From positions 62,001 to 126,000 of the forward strand of contig NZ_FONG01000001.1 in the NCBI RefSeq assembly GCF_900112845.1: a stretch of 64,000 nucleotides of DNA, in the 5' to 3' direction. Positions 26,454-36,470 of this stretch are shown here, piece by piece. This stretch comes from Actinacidiphila alni. GTDB taxonomy: Bacteria; Actinomycetota; Actinomycetes; Streptomycetales; Streptomycetaceae. The first letter of the stretch is position 1. Every line of letters begins with the position of its first letter. A program made the position numbers and the translations under genes. The notes beneath the pieces were generated by a model. It worked only from the letters and a program-made list of their open reading frames with translations. It was not told the origin of the DNA and did no database searches.

Positions 26454-28868
26454 ATGGTGTCACCGTATGACGAGATCGCCGACACCCGGCCGCGGATCCG
26501 GCGGGACGTGCTGTACACGCAGACGCCGACCGGTGTGCACTTCCACAACGCGCGCGGCGGTTTCAGCGTCGTCATGCCGTCCGCCTACCGCTTCGCGACC
26601 CTGATCGTCCCGCACCTGACGGGCGATCACACGGTGGCCGCGCTCTGCCAGGGGCTCGGTGACAAGCAGCGTGAGATGGTGGTCCGGCTGGTGAGCACGC
26701 TCTACGCGCGTGGTTTCGCGCGGGACGCCGTCCCGCCCGCGGCCGACGCGGAGCCGCTCGCCCCGGCCGTCGCCGACCGCTTCGCCGCCCAGATCGACTA
26801 TGTCGACCACTACACCGACGGCGCCGCCGACCGCTTCGCGCGCTTCCGGCGGACCCGGGTGGCGGTCCTCGGCGACGACGCGCTCGCCCGCTGGGCCGTA
26901 CTCGGCCTGATCCGCAACGGCTGCGCCGCCGTCGCGGTGCCGCGCACCGTCGACACCCCGGGCAACCGCTTCGCCGAAGTCCTCGACGAGGCGGCGGAGT
27001 TGCGGGCGGCCGGCTGCCCGGCCGAGGTGAATCTGCTGGAGGCGGCGCCCGACGCCGAGGCCGCGTCCGGCGGCTACGGCTGGGACCAGCTCGACGGCTA
27101 CGACCTGGTGCTGGTGACCGGCGGGCACGCGCCCCGGCAGACCGCCCGCCTGCTCGACGCGGGCCTCCCAGCCGGCCGCCTGCTGTTGCCCGCCTGGACC
27201 TTCGGCGAATCCGTGGTGATCGGCCCGCTGACCGCGCCGGACGCCGCCGGCTGCTGGACCTGCGCCGCGCTGCGGCTCGGCGCCAACGGCCCGGCGGGCG
27301 CCGCCGCCGACCTGTGGAGCACCGTCGCCCCCGCCGGCCCCGCCGGCAGCGCGGCCCCCACCGTCGGCGGACCGCTCGCCGCGATGATCGGCAATCTGCT
27401 GGCGTACGAGGTCTTCCGCCGCACCACCGGGGTGCTGCCCGCCGAGACCGAGAATCAGCTCCTCGTCCAGGACATCGACTCGCTCGACACCACCGCGGAA
27501 CCCCTCCTCCCGCACCCCCGCTGCCCCCGCTGCGGCGCCGCGCCCGAGGCCGCCGATGCGCAGCCGCTGCCCGAACTCGCCTCGCTGGACGCCGCGTTGG
27601 CGGCACCGGCCGCCGATACCGCGATCGGTACGCCTGAAGCCGAGAGGTCGGGTACGGCACCGGAGGCCGTAGCGGACACCTCGGCGGGCGCGACCCCGGA
27701 AGAGGTACCGGAAAGCGCGGCGGCCGGGAATGCCGCCGTCTCGCCGCTCGGCGGGCCCGTGACGGACGGCGCGGGGGAGGAGGACGCCGCGCAGGCGGCG
27801 CTCGCCGAACTCACCGGCCGGGCCGTGCTGGTCCAGAAGCGCAGCGGCGTCTTCGGCGCGTACGCGGACGAGGATCTGTCCCAGACGCCGCTGAAGGTCA
27901 GCACCGTGGTGCTCGGCACCGGGCACGGCGTCCGGCGGGAGATCACCGCCTTCGACGTCCACCATGTCGCGGGCGCCCGGCTGCGGGCGCTGTACCGCGC
28001 GGCCGAGGTGTACGCCGAGCATGTCGTCCCCGTCCGACAGGCTTTGTCCGGAGCGGAGTTGGAGGCCGCGCGCGGCAAGTGGCGGTCCGTCGACCCGGCC
28101 GCGCTGAGCATCGCCTCCGGCGTCGGCCCCGCGGCCGGGGCGGTCCCGCGCTGGTGCACCGCCACCTCGTTGCTCGGCGGCGAGACGCTGCTGGTGCCCG
28201 CGGCGGCCGTGCGGCCGTACGGCCCGGACAACCGGGACCGGATCGTCGAGGCCGGCTCGGCCGGCACCGGAGCGGGCGGCACGGCCGCCGAGGCCACCGG
28301 CCGCGCCGTCCGCACCGCCCTCGCGCACGACACGCTGCGCCGCGCCCTGCGCGGCACGCTCACCGTGCGGCGCCTGCCGGTCGGCGAACTGTCCGGCGAG
28401 GACGCCGAGTTGACCTTCCTCGCCCGGTCGGCGGCCGGCCTCGGCGTCGACCTGGAGATCCTCGACCTCGGCGCCGCCGAGGAACGCGCGCTGCCCGTTG
28501 TCCTGGCCCGCGCCGCCGACCCGGCGACCGGCCGGTGGCGGTGGACCCTCGCCGCCGGCCCGCGGTGGCGGGACGCCGCGCTCGACGCCGTACGCGATCT
28601 GCTGGGCGCGGTGCAGGTCGAGGGTGCGGCCGGGGCGCCGCTGGACGCGGGGGACCCGCTGCTGGCCGACCTCGACGCCGGCACGGTCCAGGTCTCCGAA
28701 GAGGGCGCCGTCGACATGGCCGCGGCCACCGACTGGGCGGCCGTCGCGGCGCGGCTGCGCGCCGCGGGACAGGATGTGCTCGCCGTCCCGGTCCACGCCC
28801 CCGACCTGGCCGCGGGCCGCGTCCACGCCACCCGCGTCCTGTTGACGACCGCCGCGGCCCGCCCGTGA
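26454..28868 (+). CDS. TOMM leader-peptide-binding cyclodehydratase partner (ocin-ThiF-like) with YcaO-like C-terminal region
   Basis: This protein of about 804 aa delivers the precursor to the YcaO enzyme. The first 95 residues form an RRE-like winged helix (VLYTQTPTGVHFHNARGG). Residues about 125-340 are an E1/ThiF-like Rossmann fold whose nucleotide loop is degenerate (VLGDDALARW). Two Cys pairs, GCWTC near 267 and RCPRC near 356, would bind structural zinc. After a disordered linker (about 370-445), the C-terminal half (VQKRSGVFGAYADEDL, LYRAAEVYAEHVVPV) resembles a YcaO domain lacking the acidic ATP-binding motifs, so it is probably structural. ATG 26454 has GGAGG 10 nt upstream; a GTG at 26445 overlaps the SARP stop. 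Confidence 0.8.
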   Translation: MVSPYDEIADTRPRIRRDVLYTQTPTGVHFHNARGGFSVVMPSAYRFATLIVPHLTGDHTVAALCQGLGDKQREMVVRLVSTLYARGFARDAVPPAADAEPLAPAVADRFAAQIDYVDHYTDGAADRFARFRRTRVAVLGDDALARWAVLGLIRNGCAAVAVPRTVDTPGNRFAEVLDEAAELRAAGCPAEVNLLEAAPDAEAASGGYGWDQLDGYDLVLVTGGHAPRQTARLLDAGLPAGRLLLPAWTFGESVVIGPLTAPDAAGCWTCAALRLGANGPAGAAADLWSTVAPAGPAGSAAPTVGGPLAAMIGNLLAYEVFRRTTGVLPAETENQLLVQDIDSLDTTAEPLLPHPRCPRCGAAPEAADAQPLPELASLDAALAAPAADTAIGTPEAERSGTAPEAVADTSAGATPEEVPESAAAGNAAVSPLGGPVTDGAGEEDAAQAALAELTGRAVLVQKRSGVFGAYADEDLSQTPLKVSTVVLGTGHGVRREITAFDVHHVAGARLRALYRAAEVYAEHVVPVRQALSGAELEAARGKWRSVDPAALSIASGVGPAAGAVPRWCTATSLLGGETLLVPAAAVRPYGPDNRDRIVEAGSAGTGAGGTAAEATGRAVRTALAHDTLRRALRGTLTVRRLPVGELSGEDAELTFLARSAAGLGVDLEILDLGAAEERALPVVLARAADPATGRWRWTLAAGPRWRDAALDAVRDLLGAVQVEGAAGAPLDAGDPLLADLDAGTVQVSEEGAVDMAAATDWAAVAARLRAAGQDVLAVPVHAPDLAAGRVHATRVLLTTAAARP

Positions 28869-30844
28869 CCACCGCCCCCGCGCCCGTCGCGCCCGCCGCA
28901 CCGGCCGGGGCGCCACCCGCCGGTGCCCCGCTCGCGGACGCCTGCGCGGAGTTGGCCGCCCGGCTCACGGCCCGCCTCGCCGCGCACACCACCGGCGCCG
29001 TCCCCGCGGTGCGCGTCCGCGCGCTCGGCGTCCGCGACGAACTGACCGTGCACGGCAGTGCGATTGACGGTACGTCAGCGGACACCGTCGAGGTCCGCGT
29101 CTACGGACACCACGCCGTCGTCGGGCCGTTCGCCCCCGGCGGCGGACCCGGCTGCGGGCGCTGCCTGGCGCGGCGCTGGCAGAGCGTACGGTCGCGGGCA
29201 CTGCGCGAGGCACTGGAGACCGGCTCCGGCACCCGGCCCGCCGGACGCCCGCCGTACGCCACGGACTTCGGCGTGGACGGCCTCGCCGCCCTGGTCGCGG
29301 CGCACCGCGACCGGCCGGGCGCCGGAGCCGACCGCCGTTTCCCCTACGCCTTCCTGGCCGACCTGGAGACGCTGCGCGTCACCCGCTTCTCCTTCGTGCC
29401 CGACGCCGAGTGCCCGCGCTGCGGCGACCGGCCCGCCGACACCGCCGAGGCCGCGCGGATCGTGCTCCCGCCGGCGCCGAAGCCCGCGCCCGAGGTGTTC
29501 AGGGCGCGGGACGCCGACGACTACGACATACCGTTCGAGGCGTTCGTGAATCCCGCGGCCGGCATGCTCGGCCCCTCCGTGGTGCCCGACCTGATCTCGG
29601 CGTCCACCTCCTCGACGGTCGGCTCCTTCCTGCTGCGCTCCGGCGACTACCTGCGCGAGTGCTTCTGGGGCGGCCACACCCCGCGCTACCGCTCCAGCGA
29701 ACGCGTCGGCCTGCTGGAGGGACTCGAACGCTTCGCCGGGATGCGCCCGCGCGGCAAACGCACCGCCGTCACCGCGTCCTTCCGTGAACTCGCCGCCGAG
29801 CACGAGGTGTTGGACCCGCGCGCCTGCGGCCTCTACAGCGACGACTTCCACCGCGCGGAGCCGGGCGTGCGCCCCTTCGACCCCGACCGGCCGATCCCCT
29901 GGGTGTGGGCCTGGTCGCTGCGCGACGAACACCCGCTGCTCGTACCGGAGATCCTGGCGTACTACCACGCGCCCGGTGGCCTCGCGAACCGCTTCGTGCA
30001 GGAGAGCTCCAACGGCTGCGCGTCCGGCGGCAGTCTCGCCGAAGCCGTGTACTTCGGGCTGATGGAGGTCGTCGAGCGCGACGCCTTCCTGCTCGCCTGG
30101 TACGGCAGGGCGCCGCTGCCGGAGATCGACGCGAGCGGCAGCCGCAGCCAGCAGACCCGGGCGATGATCGACCGGCTGGCGATGTACGGCTACCGGGCCC
30201 GCTTCTTCGACACCCGCGTCACCTTCCCGATCCCGGTGGTCACGGCGGTCGCCGAACGGATCGACGGCGGCCTCGGCCGGCTCTGCTTCGGCGCGGGCGC
30301 CGGACTCGACCCGGAGGCGGCACTCGCCGCCGGACTCTGCGAGATCGCCACCGACGCGGTCAACCTGCGCCGCAGGACCGCCCGCGACGAACCCCGACTG
30401 CGCGCCCTGGCCGCCGACTTCGACCGTGTCCAGGTGCTGCACGACCACCCACTGATGTACGGGCTGCCGGACCTGGCCGCGCACGCCGACTTCCTGCTGC
30501 GCGGCGACCGGCCGCTCGTCCCGCTGCACGCCCTCGCCGCCACCGGGGCCGGCGCCGTCCCGCCCGCCGACGACCTCGCCGCCGACGTCGCCACCTGCGT
30601 CGGGGCCGTCACCAAGGCCGGCTTCGACGTGATCGTCATCGACCAGACCATGCCGGAACAGCGCGCGCTCGGCTTCCACACGGCCGGCGTCATCGTGCCC
30701 GGCCTGCTGCCCATCGATTTCGGCTGGCGCAGACAGCGCGCCCGCCACCTGCCCAGGACGCGGACCGCGCTGCGGGAAGCGGGCCTGCGCGACCGGGACC
30801 TGACCGCCGACGACCTCAACGAGGCACCGCACCCCTTTCCGTGA
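28865..30844 (+). CDS. YcaO cyclodehydratase 1
   Basis: This 659-aa protein uses ATP to activate backbone amides so that Cys/Ser/Thr side chains close to azolines. The N-terminal domain (about 1-200) carries two Cys pairs, GCGRC near 96 and ECPRC near 182, a likely zinc site. The YcaO domain follows, with ERVGLLEGLERFAG and EAVYFGLMEVVERDAFLLAWYG holding the acidic ATP/Mg residues. It ends in HPFP, a Pro-rich tail that in azoline-forming YcaOs helps build the active site. GTG 28865 overlaps the previous stop by 4 nt, so the protein is co-translated with its RRE-bearing partner. Confidence 0.9.
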   Translation: MTTAPAPVAPAAPAGAPPAGAPLADACAELAARLTARLAAHTTGAVPAVRVRALGVRDELTVHGSAIDGTSADTVEVRVYGHHAVVGPFAPGGGPGCGRCLARRWQSVRSRALREALETGSGTRPAGRPPYATDFGVDGLAALVAAHRDRPGAGADRRFPYAFLADLETLRVTRFSFVPDAECPRCGDRPADTAEAARIVLPPAPKPAPEVFRARDADDYDIPFEAFVNPAAGMLGPSVVPDLISASTSSTVGSFLLRSGDYLRECFWGGHTPRYRSSERVGLLEGLERFAGMRPRGKRTAVTASFRELAAEHEVLDPRACGLYSDDFHRAEPGVRPFDPDRPIPWVWAWSLRDEHPLLVPEILAYYHAPGGLANRFVQESSNGCASGGSLAEAVYFGLMEVVERDAFLLAWYGRAPLPEIDASGSRSQQTRAMIDRLAMYGYRARFFDTRVTFPIPVVTAVAERIDGGLGRLCFGAGAGLDPEAALAAGLCEIATDAVNLRRRTARDEPRLRALAADFDRVQVLHDHPLMYGLPDLAAHADFLLRGDRPLVPLHALAATGAGAVPPADDLAADVATCVGAVTKAGFDVIVIDQTMPEQRALGFHTAGVIVPGLLPIDFGWRRQRARHLPRTRTALREAGLRDRDLTADDLNEAPHPFP

Positions 30845-30904
30845 CGCACCGTCAGGCACATGGCCATGACGCCCCGCCCCGCTTCGACCGAGAGAGGAAC
30901 GCCC

Positions 30905-32494
30905 GTGGGATTCGCCCATGAGTACGCGACCGCCATCGTCCGGCGGGGCCGGTATCCCATGGAGCCCGCCGACTTCGTGCCGGACTGGGCGGACCGGCCG
31001 AGGAAGGGCAAGCACTTCCCCGGCGCCGAGTCCTTCCCGCTGCCGCGCGACGAGGCGCCGCCGGAAGCGACCGTCCAGCGCGGCCTGTTCGGGCCGCGCG
31101 GCACCGGCGCCTTCACGCTGCCGCTGCTGTCGGGGATGCTCCAGGAGTCGTACGGCCTGGTCGGCCGGCGGCTGGCGGTGCAGGCCAACTCCGACCTCGG
31201 CACGCTGCCGATGTACACCCAGGCCAACTGGTCGCGCGGCACCGCCTCCGGCGGCGGCCTCTACCCGATCGGCGTGCACTGGGTCAGCGGCCCCTCGGGC
31301 CCGCTGACGCCCGGCGTCTACTACTACTCCACGCCCCACCACCGCATGCGGCGGCTGCTCGCCGGGGACGCCACCGCCGAGGTGCGCGCCGCGCTCGGCG
31401 GTGAACTCGGCGCGGACTGCGACCAGTTCCTGGTGCTGGGCGTGCGCTTCTGGCAGAACGCCTTCAAGTACAACAGCTTCAGCTACCACGTCGTGACGAT
31501 GGACATCGGCGCGCTGCTCCAGACCTGGCGGATCTGGGCCAGGGCACGCGGGCTGCACATCGGGCCCGCGCTGTGGTTCGACGAGGCGCGGCTCGGCCGG
31601 CTGCTCGGCCTCGACCAGGACGAGGAGGGCGTCTTCGCCGTCGTCCCACTGACCTGGGAGGGCGCACCGTCCGCGCGGCCCGCGCCCGTGGAAGCGTCCT
31701 TCGCGCCCCGCGTCCACCACGCCGACCAGGAGCGCTCCCGCACCACCATGACCTTCGAGACCGTACGCCGGATGCACGCGGCGACCCTCGACGGCGCCGC
31801 GGACCGCCCGCCCGCCGGGGCGCTGGACACGGCTCTCGCGCTACCGGTGCCGGCGGGCGGCGAACGCACCGCGCTGCCCGCGCCGCGCCCCCTCGACGTC
31901 GCCGTGGGCACGGCACTGCGGTCCCGCCGCAGCAGCTTCGGCCGCTTCCAGGCGGTCACACCGCTGCCCGCCGAGGCGCTGTCCACGGTGCTCGCCGCCG
32001 TCGATACCGCGGGCACCCTCGACAGCGACACCGAAACCCCCGGCGCCGGGCCGCTCAGCCGCTCGTACGTCTTCGTCAACCATGTGGCGGGCATCGCGCA
32101 GGGCAGCTATCTGTACGACCCGGCCGACCGGTCGCTGCGACTGGTCAAGGCCGGAGCACCGGGCGAATTCCTGCAGCGCAACTACTTCCTCGCCAACTAC
32201 AACCTGGAGCAGGCGGCGGCGGTGATCGTGCCCGTCGCACGGACCACCGCCGTGCTCGACGCGGTGGGCGACCGCGGCTACCGCCTGGTCAACGCCGTGA
32301 TCGGCGCCGCGTCACAGGCCGTCTACACCGCGTCCGCCGCGGCCGGTCTGTCCTGCGGGGTCGCGCTCGGCTTCGACGCGATCTCCTTCACCGAGGAGCT
32401 GGCGCTGGAGGAGACCGGCGAAGTGCCGCTGCTGATCATGATGATCGGCCACGAACGGCCGCGCCCCGCCGACTTCCGCTACGAGATCGCCTGA
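30905..32494 (+). CDS. SagB-type azoline dehydrogenase (duplicated nitroreductase domain)
   Basis: This 529-aa FMN-dependent oxidase of the TOMM class turns thiazolines and oxazolines into aromatic azoles. There are two nitroreductase-like halves: residues about 60-270 (SRGTASGGGLYPIGVHWV, YHVVTMDIGALLQTWRIWARARGLH) and about 310-525 (ALRSRRSSFGRFQAVTPLP, YNLEQAAAVIVPVART, LVNAVIGAASQAVYTASAAAGL). The GGGLYP segment is typical of SagB. GTG 30905 is chosen for AGAGAGG 7 nt upstream; ATGs at 30860 and 30866 lack a site. It follows YcaO 1 by 60 nt. Confidence 0.88.
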   Translation: MGFAHEYATAIVRRGRYPMEPADFVPDWADRPRKGKHFPGAESFPLPRDEAPPEATVQRGLFGPRGTGAFTLPLLSGMLQESYGLVGRRLAVQANSDLGTLPMYTQANWSRGTASGGGLYPIGVHWVSGPSGPLTPGVYYYSTPHHRMRRLLAGDATAEVRAALGGELGADCDQFLVLGVRFWQNAFKYNSFSYHVVTMDIGALLQTWRIWARARGLHIGPALWFDEARLGRLLGLDQDEEGVFAVVPLTWEGAPSARPAPVEASFAPRVHHADQERSRTTMTFETVRRMHAATLDGAADRPPAGALDTALALPVPAGGERTALPAPRPLDVAVGTALRSRRSSFGRFQAVTPLPAEALSTVLAAVDTAGTLDSDTETPGAGPLSRSYVFVNHVAGIAQGSYLYDPADRSLRLVKAGAPGEFLQRNYFLANYNLEQAAAVIVPVARTTAVLDAVGDRGYRLVNAVIGAASQAVYTASAAAGLSCGVALGFDAISFTEELALEETGEVPLLIMMIGHERPRPADFRYEIA

Positions 32495-32550
32495 CGGGCC
32501 CACCGCCGGCGCCCGAACCGTACCCCGCACGAACCGAAGGAAGGAGCGGC

Positions 32551-35355
32551 ATGAGCGTGACCGCCGCCGACGCGCCGGACATCGAGGCGCCGCGGGAGTG
32601 GCTGCTGCACCGCCGCTTCATGCTGCGCGTGGCGGGGCTGCCGGTGGAGGCCGTCCACCGGCTGCGCTGCCCCGACACCCGGCGCTGGGCCGACCGCGTG
32701 CTCGCCGCGGAGCGGCGACTGGCCGCGCTCGCCGCCGAGTTGAGCGACCCGCTGACCCTGCTGGTCAAGGCCACCGAGGACGACGGGGAGCGGCGCGCGG
32801 TGCTCGCACTGCGCCGTCAGGTCTTCAACGACCGGCTGCCGCGTGACCCCGACGCAGTACGGGCGCTGGCCGCGGCGGCCGGCGGGCGGACCGGTGAACT
32901 GCTCACCGACTGGCTGGAGTCACGGCTGCGCCTTGAGGAACTGCGCGGCGACGGCGGCCCGTTGATCGACCGGGACCTGGCCGCGAGCCGCGCCGAACTG
33001 CGCGGCCTGGCAGGCGAGGAACGGCTGCGGCTCGCCCTGGCGCTGGCCTCGCCGACGCTGGACGGGCAGCTCGACGCCTTCATCGCCGACCGCGCGCCCG
33101 TCCCCGACAAGCGGACCCGCAAGAAAGAGCGCTCGCTGCTGGCGTATCTGTACCGGACCGCCTGCAAGACCAGCCCGTTCAGCACCTTCACCGCCGTCGC
33201 CGAGGGCCGCTTCGGCGACGTCGGACCCGAAGTGCGCACCGGCGGCGGCTGGACCAGCCACCCCCGGCTCAATGTGGTGGTGCTGGCCAGGATCGCCGAA
33301 CTGATCGGCGGCGACGACGCCCGCCGCGGCGACCTGCCCGTCGCGCTGTCCGCCGGCTGGGAGCTGGACGAGAACCGCATCCGCTACGTCCGCCGCTCGG
33401 TGACCGCCGGCGACGACAGCGCCCAGGTCAGCTTCGACGCGGCCCACGACCGGCTGTTCTTCCTGCGCCACAGCGACGTGCTGGAACGGATGATCGCCCT
33501 CTTCCACGGCGAACAGCCCGTCAGATACGCCGAGTTGACGGCCTGGCTGGCGGCCGGGACCGGCGCGAGCGAGCAGGACGCCGAGCAGTACGCGGCGACC
33601 CTGCTCGACCTCGGCATCCTCCAGATGACCGGCCTCGCCACCGATGTGCACACCCCCGACCCGCTGCGGTCCTTCCAGGACGCCTTGCGCGCCCTGGACC
33701 GCGACTGGGCCGAGGCCGTCGCCGACCGGCTCGACGGACCCGCCGCCTGCGTGGAACGCTGGCCCGCCGCCGGTGTCGCCGACCGGCGCGCCCTGCTCGG
33801 CGAGCTGCGCCGCGACCTGCTCGCGCTCCAGAGCGACCTCGGCGCCGCCACGCCGTCACTGCCGCAGACCCTGCTCTACGAGGACGTCCGCGAGGACAGC
33901 GTCGAGGCCGACCTCACCGAGTGGACAGAGCTGGCCGCAGCGCCGCTGCACGCGCTCACCGGCATGCTGCCCGCCTTCGACGTCGCCCTTCCGCAGCGGC
34001 TGATCCTCAAGGGCTTCTTCCTCGCCCGCTACGGCCGCGGCGGGCGGTGCGACGACCTGCTGCGGTTCGTGCACGACTTCCACGAGGACATCTTCACGCA
34101 GTATCTGCAGTTCACCTCGCTCAAGTCGCCCTGGGCGGCCGACGGCGGCCACGCGCCGGAGGAGAACTGGCTCGGCATGCCCGAGGTCACCGCGCTGGAC
34201 CGGGCGCGCGCCGAATTCACCCGCCGGATGCGCGCGGCCTGGGCCGCCCACGAAGCGGCGCCCGGCGAGGAGTTGCGGCTCGACGAGGAGACCGTCGCCG
34301 CCGTCACCGCGGAACTCGCCCCGCTCGGCAGCCACTTCGCCCCGCACAGCCACTTCCTGCAACTCGCCCGGCGCGCCGAGGACCCGCTCGTCGTGCTCAA
34401 CAATTCCTACGGCGGGCTGTCCTTCCCCTTCACCCGCTTCACGCACTGCTTCGACGCGGCGCCCGGCGGCAGCCGGGAACGCGACGGCGACGCCGGGGAG
34501 GGCACTCTCACCGACCGGCTGCGCGACACCCTGCGCGACTGGCAGCCGCCCGGCGCCGTCTTCGCCGAGATCACCGCGGGCTCCGCCACCACCAATCTCA
34601 ATCTGCACGGCCGGCTCACCGACCACGAGATCGTCTGCCCCGGCGAGAGCAGCACCGTCCTCGCCGAGGGCCGGATCGACCTGGACGACCTCTACGCCGA
34701 GCACGACCCGGTGGCGGACCGGCTGGTGCTGCGCTCCCGGCGGCTCGGCCGCGAGGTCGTCCCGCTCTACCTCGGCTATCTGGTGCCGATGGTGCTGCCC
34801 GAGGTGCCGCGCACACTCCTGCTGTTCTCGCCCACCTCGCGCGCCGCCGTCGACGTGTGGCGCGGCGTCCCGGCGGGACCCGAGCGCGACGGCGTGACCG
34901 CCCGTCCCCGGGTCCGCTACCGCGGCCTCGTCCTGCACCGCAGGTCGTGGACGGCGGCGCCCGGCAGCCTGCCGGTCCGCGAACCGGGCCTGGACGAGGC
35001 CGGGTGCTATCTGCGCTGGCAGCGCTGGCGGCATGAACACGGGCTGCCCGACCGGGTGTTCGCGACCGTCCACGAGGAGAAGGCGGACGGCGCCGGCGGC
35101 CTCGGCGCGGTCTTCGGCGGCTCCAAGCCCCAATACGTCGACTTCGACAGCCCGTTGTCGCTGATCGCGCTCGACGGACTGACCGGCGGCGGCCGGACCA
35201 GGACCGTGTTCGAGGAGATGCTGCCCGGCGAGGAGGAGCTGCACGTCCGCTCGCCGCGCGGCCGGCACGTGGCCGAACTGGCCGTCGAGATCGTCCCCCG
35301 CGCGGCAGCACCGGCCGGAGCGGGCCCGCACGGAAGGCAGGACAGCGCCGTATGA
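32551..35355 (+). CDS. LanB-type dehydratase, glutamylation (N-terminal) protein
   Basis: This 934-aa protein of the split lantibiotic dehydratase class (like TbtB of thiomuracin) transfers Glu from Glu-tRNA to Ser/Thr of the precursor. Motifs include PDKRTRKKERSLLAYLYRTACKTSPFSTFTAVAEGRFG, which is the family's conserved N-terminal signature, and SKPQYVDFDSPLSL near the C-terminus. Start ATG 32551 follows AAGGAGCGGC. It overlaps the elimination partner by 4 nt (ATGA). Its presence predicts Dha/Dhb residues in the product in addition to azoles. Confidence 0.92.
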   Translation: MSVTAADAPDIEAPREWLLHRRFMLRVAGLPVEAVHRLRCPDTRRWADRVLAAERRLAALAAELSDPLTLLVKATEDDGERRAVLALRRQVFNDRLPRDPDAVRALAAAAGGRTGELLTDWLESRLRLEELRGDGGPLIDRDLAASRAELRGLAGEERLRLALALASPTLDGQLDAFIADRAPVPDKRTRKKERSLLAYLYRTACKTSPFSTFTAVAEGRFGDVGPEVRTGGGWTSHPRLNVVVLARIAELIGGDDARRGDLPVALSAGWELDENRIRYVRRSVTAGDDSAQVSFDAAHDRLFFLRHSDVLERMIALFHGEQPVRYAELTAWLAAGTGASEQDAEQYAATLLDLGILQMTGLATDVHTPDPLRSFQDALRALDRDWAEAVADRLDGPAACVERWPAAGVADRRALLGELRRDLLALQSDLGAATPSLPQTLLYEDVREDSVEADLTEWTELAAAPLHALTGMLPAFDVALPQRLILKGFFLARYGRGGRCDDLLRFVHDFHEDIFTQYLQFTSLKSPWAADGGHAPEENWLGMPEVTALDRARAEFTRRMRAAWAAHEAAPGEELRLDEETVAAVTAELAPLGSHFAPHSHFLQLARRAEDPLVVLNNSYGGLSFPFTRFTHCFDAAPGGSRERDGDAGEGTLTDRLRDTLRDWQPPGAVFAEITAGSATTNLNLHGRLTDHEIVCPGESSTVLAEGRIDLDDLYAEHDPVADRLVLRSRRLGREVVPLYLGYLVPMVLPEVPRTLLLFSPTSRAAVDVWRGVPAGPERDGVTARPRVRYRGLVLHRRSWTAAPGSLPVREPGLDEAGCYLRWQRWRHEHGLPDRVFATVHEEKADGAGGLGAVFGGSKPQYVDFDSPLSLIALDGLTGGGRTRTVFEEMLPGEEELHVRSPRGRHVAELAVEIVPRAAAPAGAGPHGRQDSAV

Positions 35356-36470
35356 CCGCACCCGGGGCGCGACCCGCCCCCTCCCACGACACCGCACCCG
35401 CCGCCATCACCGACATCGCCACCGCCACCGCGCCCGGCGGCGCGGCCGGGCGCGGCGACTGGCAGGCGTTCCACGTCTTCTACGCCGCCAGCCCCCGCCC
35501 CTTCCTGTTGCAATGCGTCCGCCCGCTGGTCGAGGCACTCACCCGCGACGGCTTGCTGAGCGGCTACTTCTTCATCAATTACTGGCTGGAGGGCCCGCAC
35601 ATCAGAGTGCGGCTGCGGCCGTCGTCACCGCAGGCGGAACCGGTCGTCGCGGCCCGCGCGACCGCCGCGATCGACGCCTTCCTGCGCAAGCGGCCCGCGC
35701 TCTACGAGGTCAAGGACGGCTTCTTCGCCGACCTCTACAACACCCTCTTCGAGCTGGAGTTCCCCGGCGGCGAGCGCAACGGACTCGTCGACGAGGAGGG
35801 CCGGATGAAGCTGCGGCCCAACAACTCCTTCAGCCCGGAGCCGTACGAGCCCGAGTACGGCAAATACGGCGGCCCGGCCGGGGTGGAGCTGGCCGAATGG
35901 CACTTCCAGCGCTCCAGTGACCTGGTCATCGACGCGCTCGCGTCCATGAACCTGCACCTGCGGACCGTACTGCTGGGCGTGTCGGCGCAGTTGATGATGA
36001 CCATGTCCGGCTGTCTGCTGCGCGAGGACGCGCCGCTGCTGGAATTCCTCGACCGCTACCACGAGTTCTGGAACTCGGCCTTCTCCGGCACCAATTACAC
36101 CGCGCAGGACGGCTACGACCGCGCCTACCGGTCGATGGACGCGCTGCCCCGGCGCTTCCAGGAGATCCGCCGGGCGGTCGTCGAGGACCCCGGGCGGCTG
36201 CCGAAATTCCTCGGCGGCTGGGCCGGTCACTGCCTGGAACTGCGCGAACGGGTCGTGGCGCTCGCCGACCGGGGCGACCTGGTCTTCCGCTCCTGGGACG
36301 GCGAGCGCGACCTGCCGGTGACCGACGCGGCGCAGGCACTGCCGATGCTGCTGTCGCCGTACATGCACATGACCAACAACCGGCTGTCGGTCACCGTCCG
36401 CGACGAGGCGTTCCTCTCCTACGTCCTGGCCCGCGCGCTGCGCGAGCCCCAGCCGTCGGCGGCGCCATGA
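35352..36470 (+). CDS. LanB C-type glutamate-elimination protein (thiopeptide-type bacteriocin biosynthesis protein)
   Basis: This 372-aa stand-alone elimination domain removes glutamate from glutamylated Ser/Thr to give dehydroamino acids. After a 35-residue disordered start, the family opens with WQAFHVFYAASPRPFLLQCVRPLVEAL and FFINYWLEGPHIRVRLR. YGKYGGPAGVELAEWHFQRSSDLV matches the YGG..E..F..S block of elimination domains rather than pyridine synthases. It is the only LanB-C-like protein in the cluster, so a separate [4+2] enzyme is not seen. Start and stop both overlap neighbours by 4 nt. Confidence 0.87.
   Translation: MTAPGARPAPSHDTAPAAITDIATATAPGGAAGRGDWQAFHVFYAASPRPFLLQCVRPLVEALTRDGLLSGYFFINYWLEGPHIRVRLRPSSPQAEPVVAARATAAIDAFLRKRPALYEVKDGFFADLYNTLFELEFPGGERNGLVDEEGRMKLRPNNSFSPEPYEPEYGKYGGPAGVELAEWHFQRSSDLVIDALASMNLHLRTVLLGVSAQLMMTMSGCLLREDAPLLEFLDRYHEFWNSAFSGTNYTAQDGYDRAYRSMDALPRRFQEIRRAVVEDPGRLPKFLGGWAGHCLELRERVVALADRGDLVFRSWDGERDLPVTDAAQALPMLLSPYMHMTNNRLSVTVRDEAFLSYVLARALREPQPSAAP

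Noticed and set aside
29075..31777. Long minus-strand open frame opposite YcaO 1 and SagB
   Set aside because: Composition (His/Arg/Gly/Val) and position mirror the real genes; no ribosome site or family motif.
35352..36470. Assignment as the [4+2] pyridine synthase of a thiopeptide
   Set aside because: The YGGP..E..F..S block and partnership with the adjacent glutamylation protein fit the elimination role; no second paralogue exists in the operon. A profile comparison would settle it.
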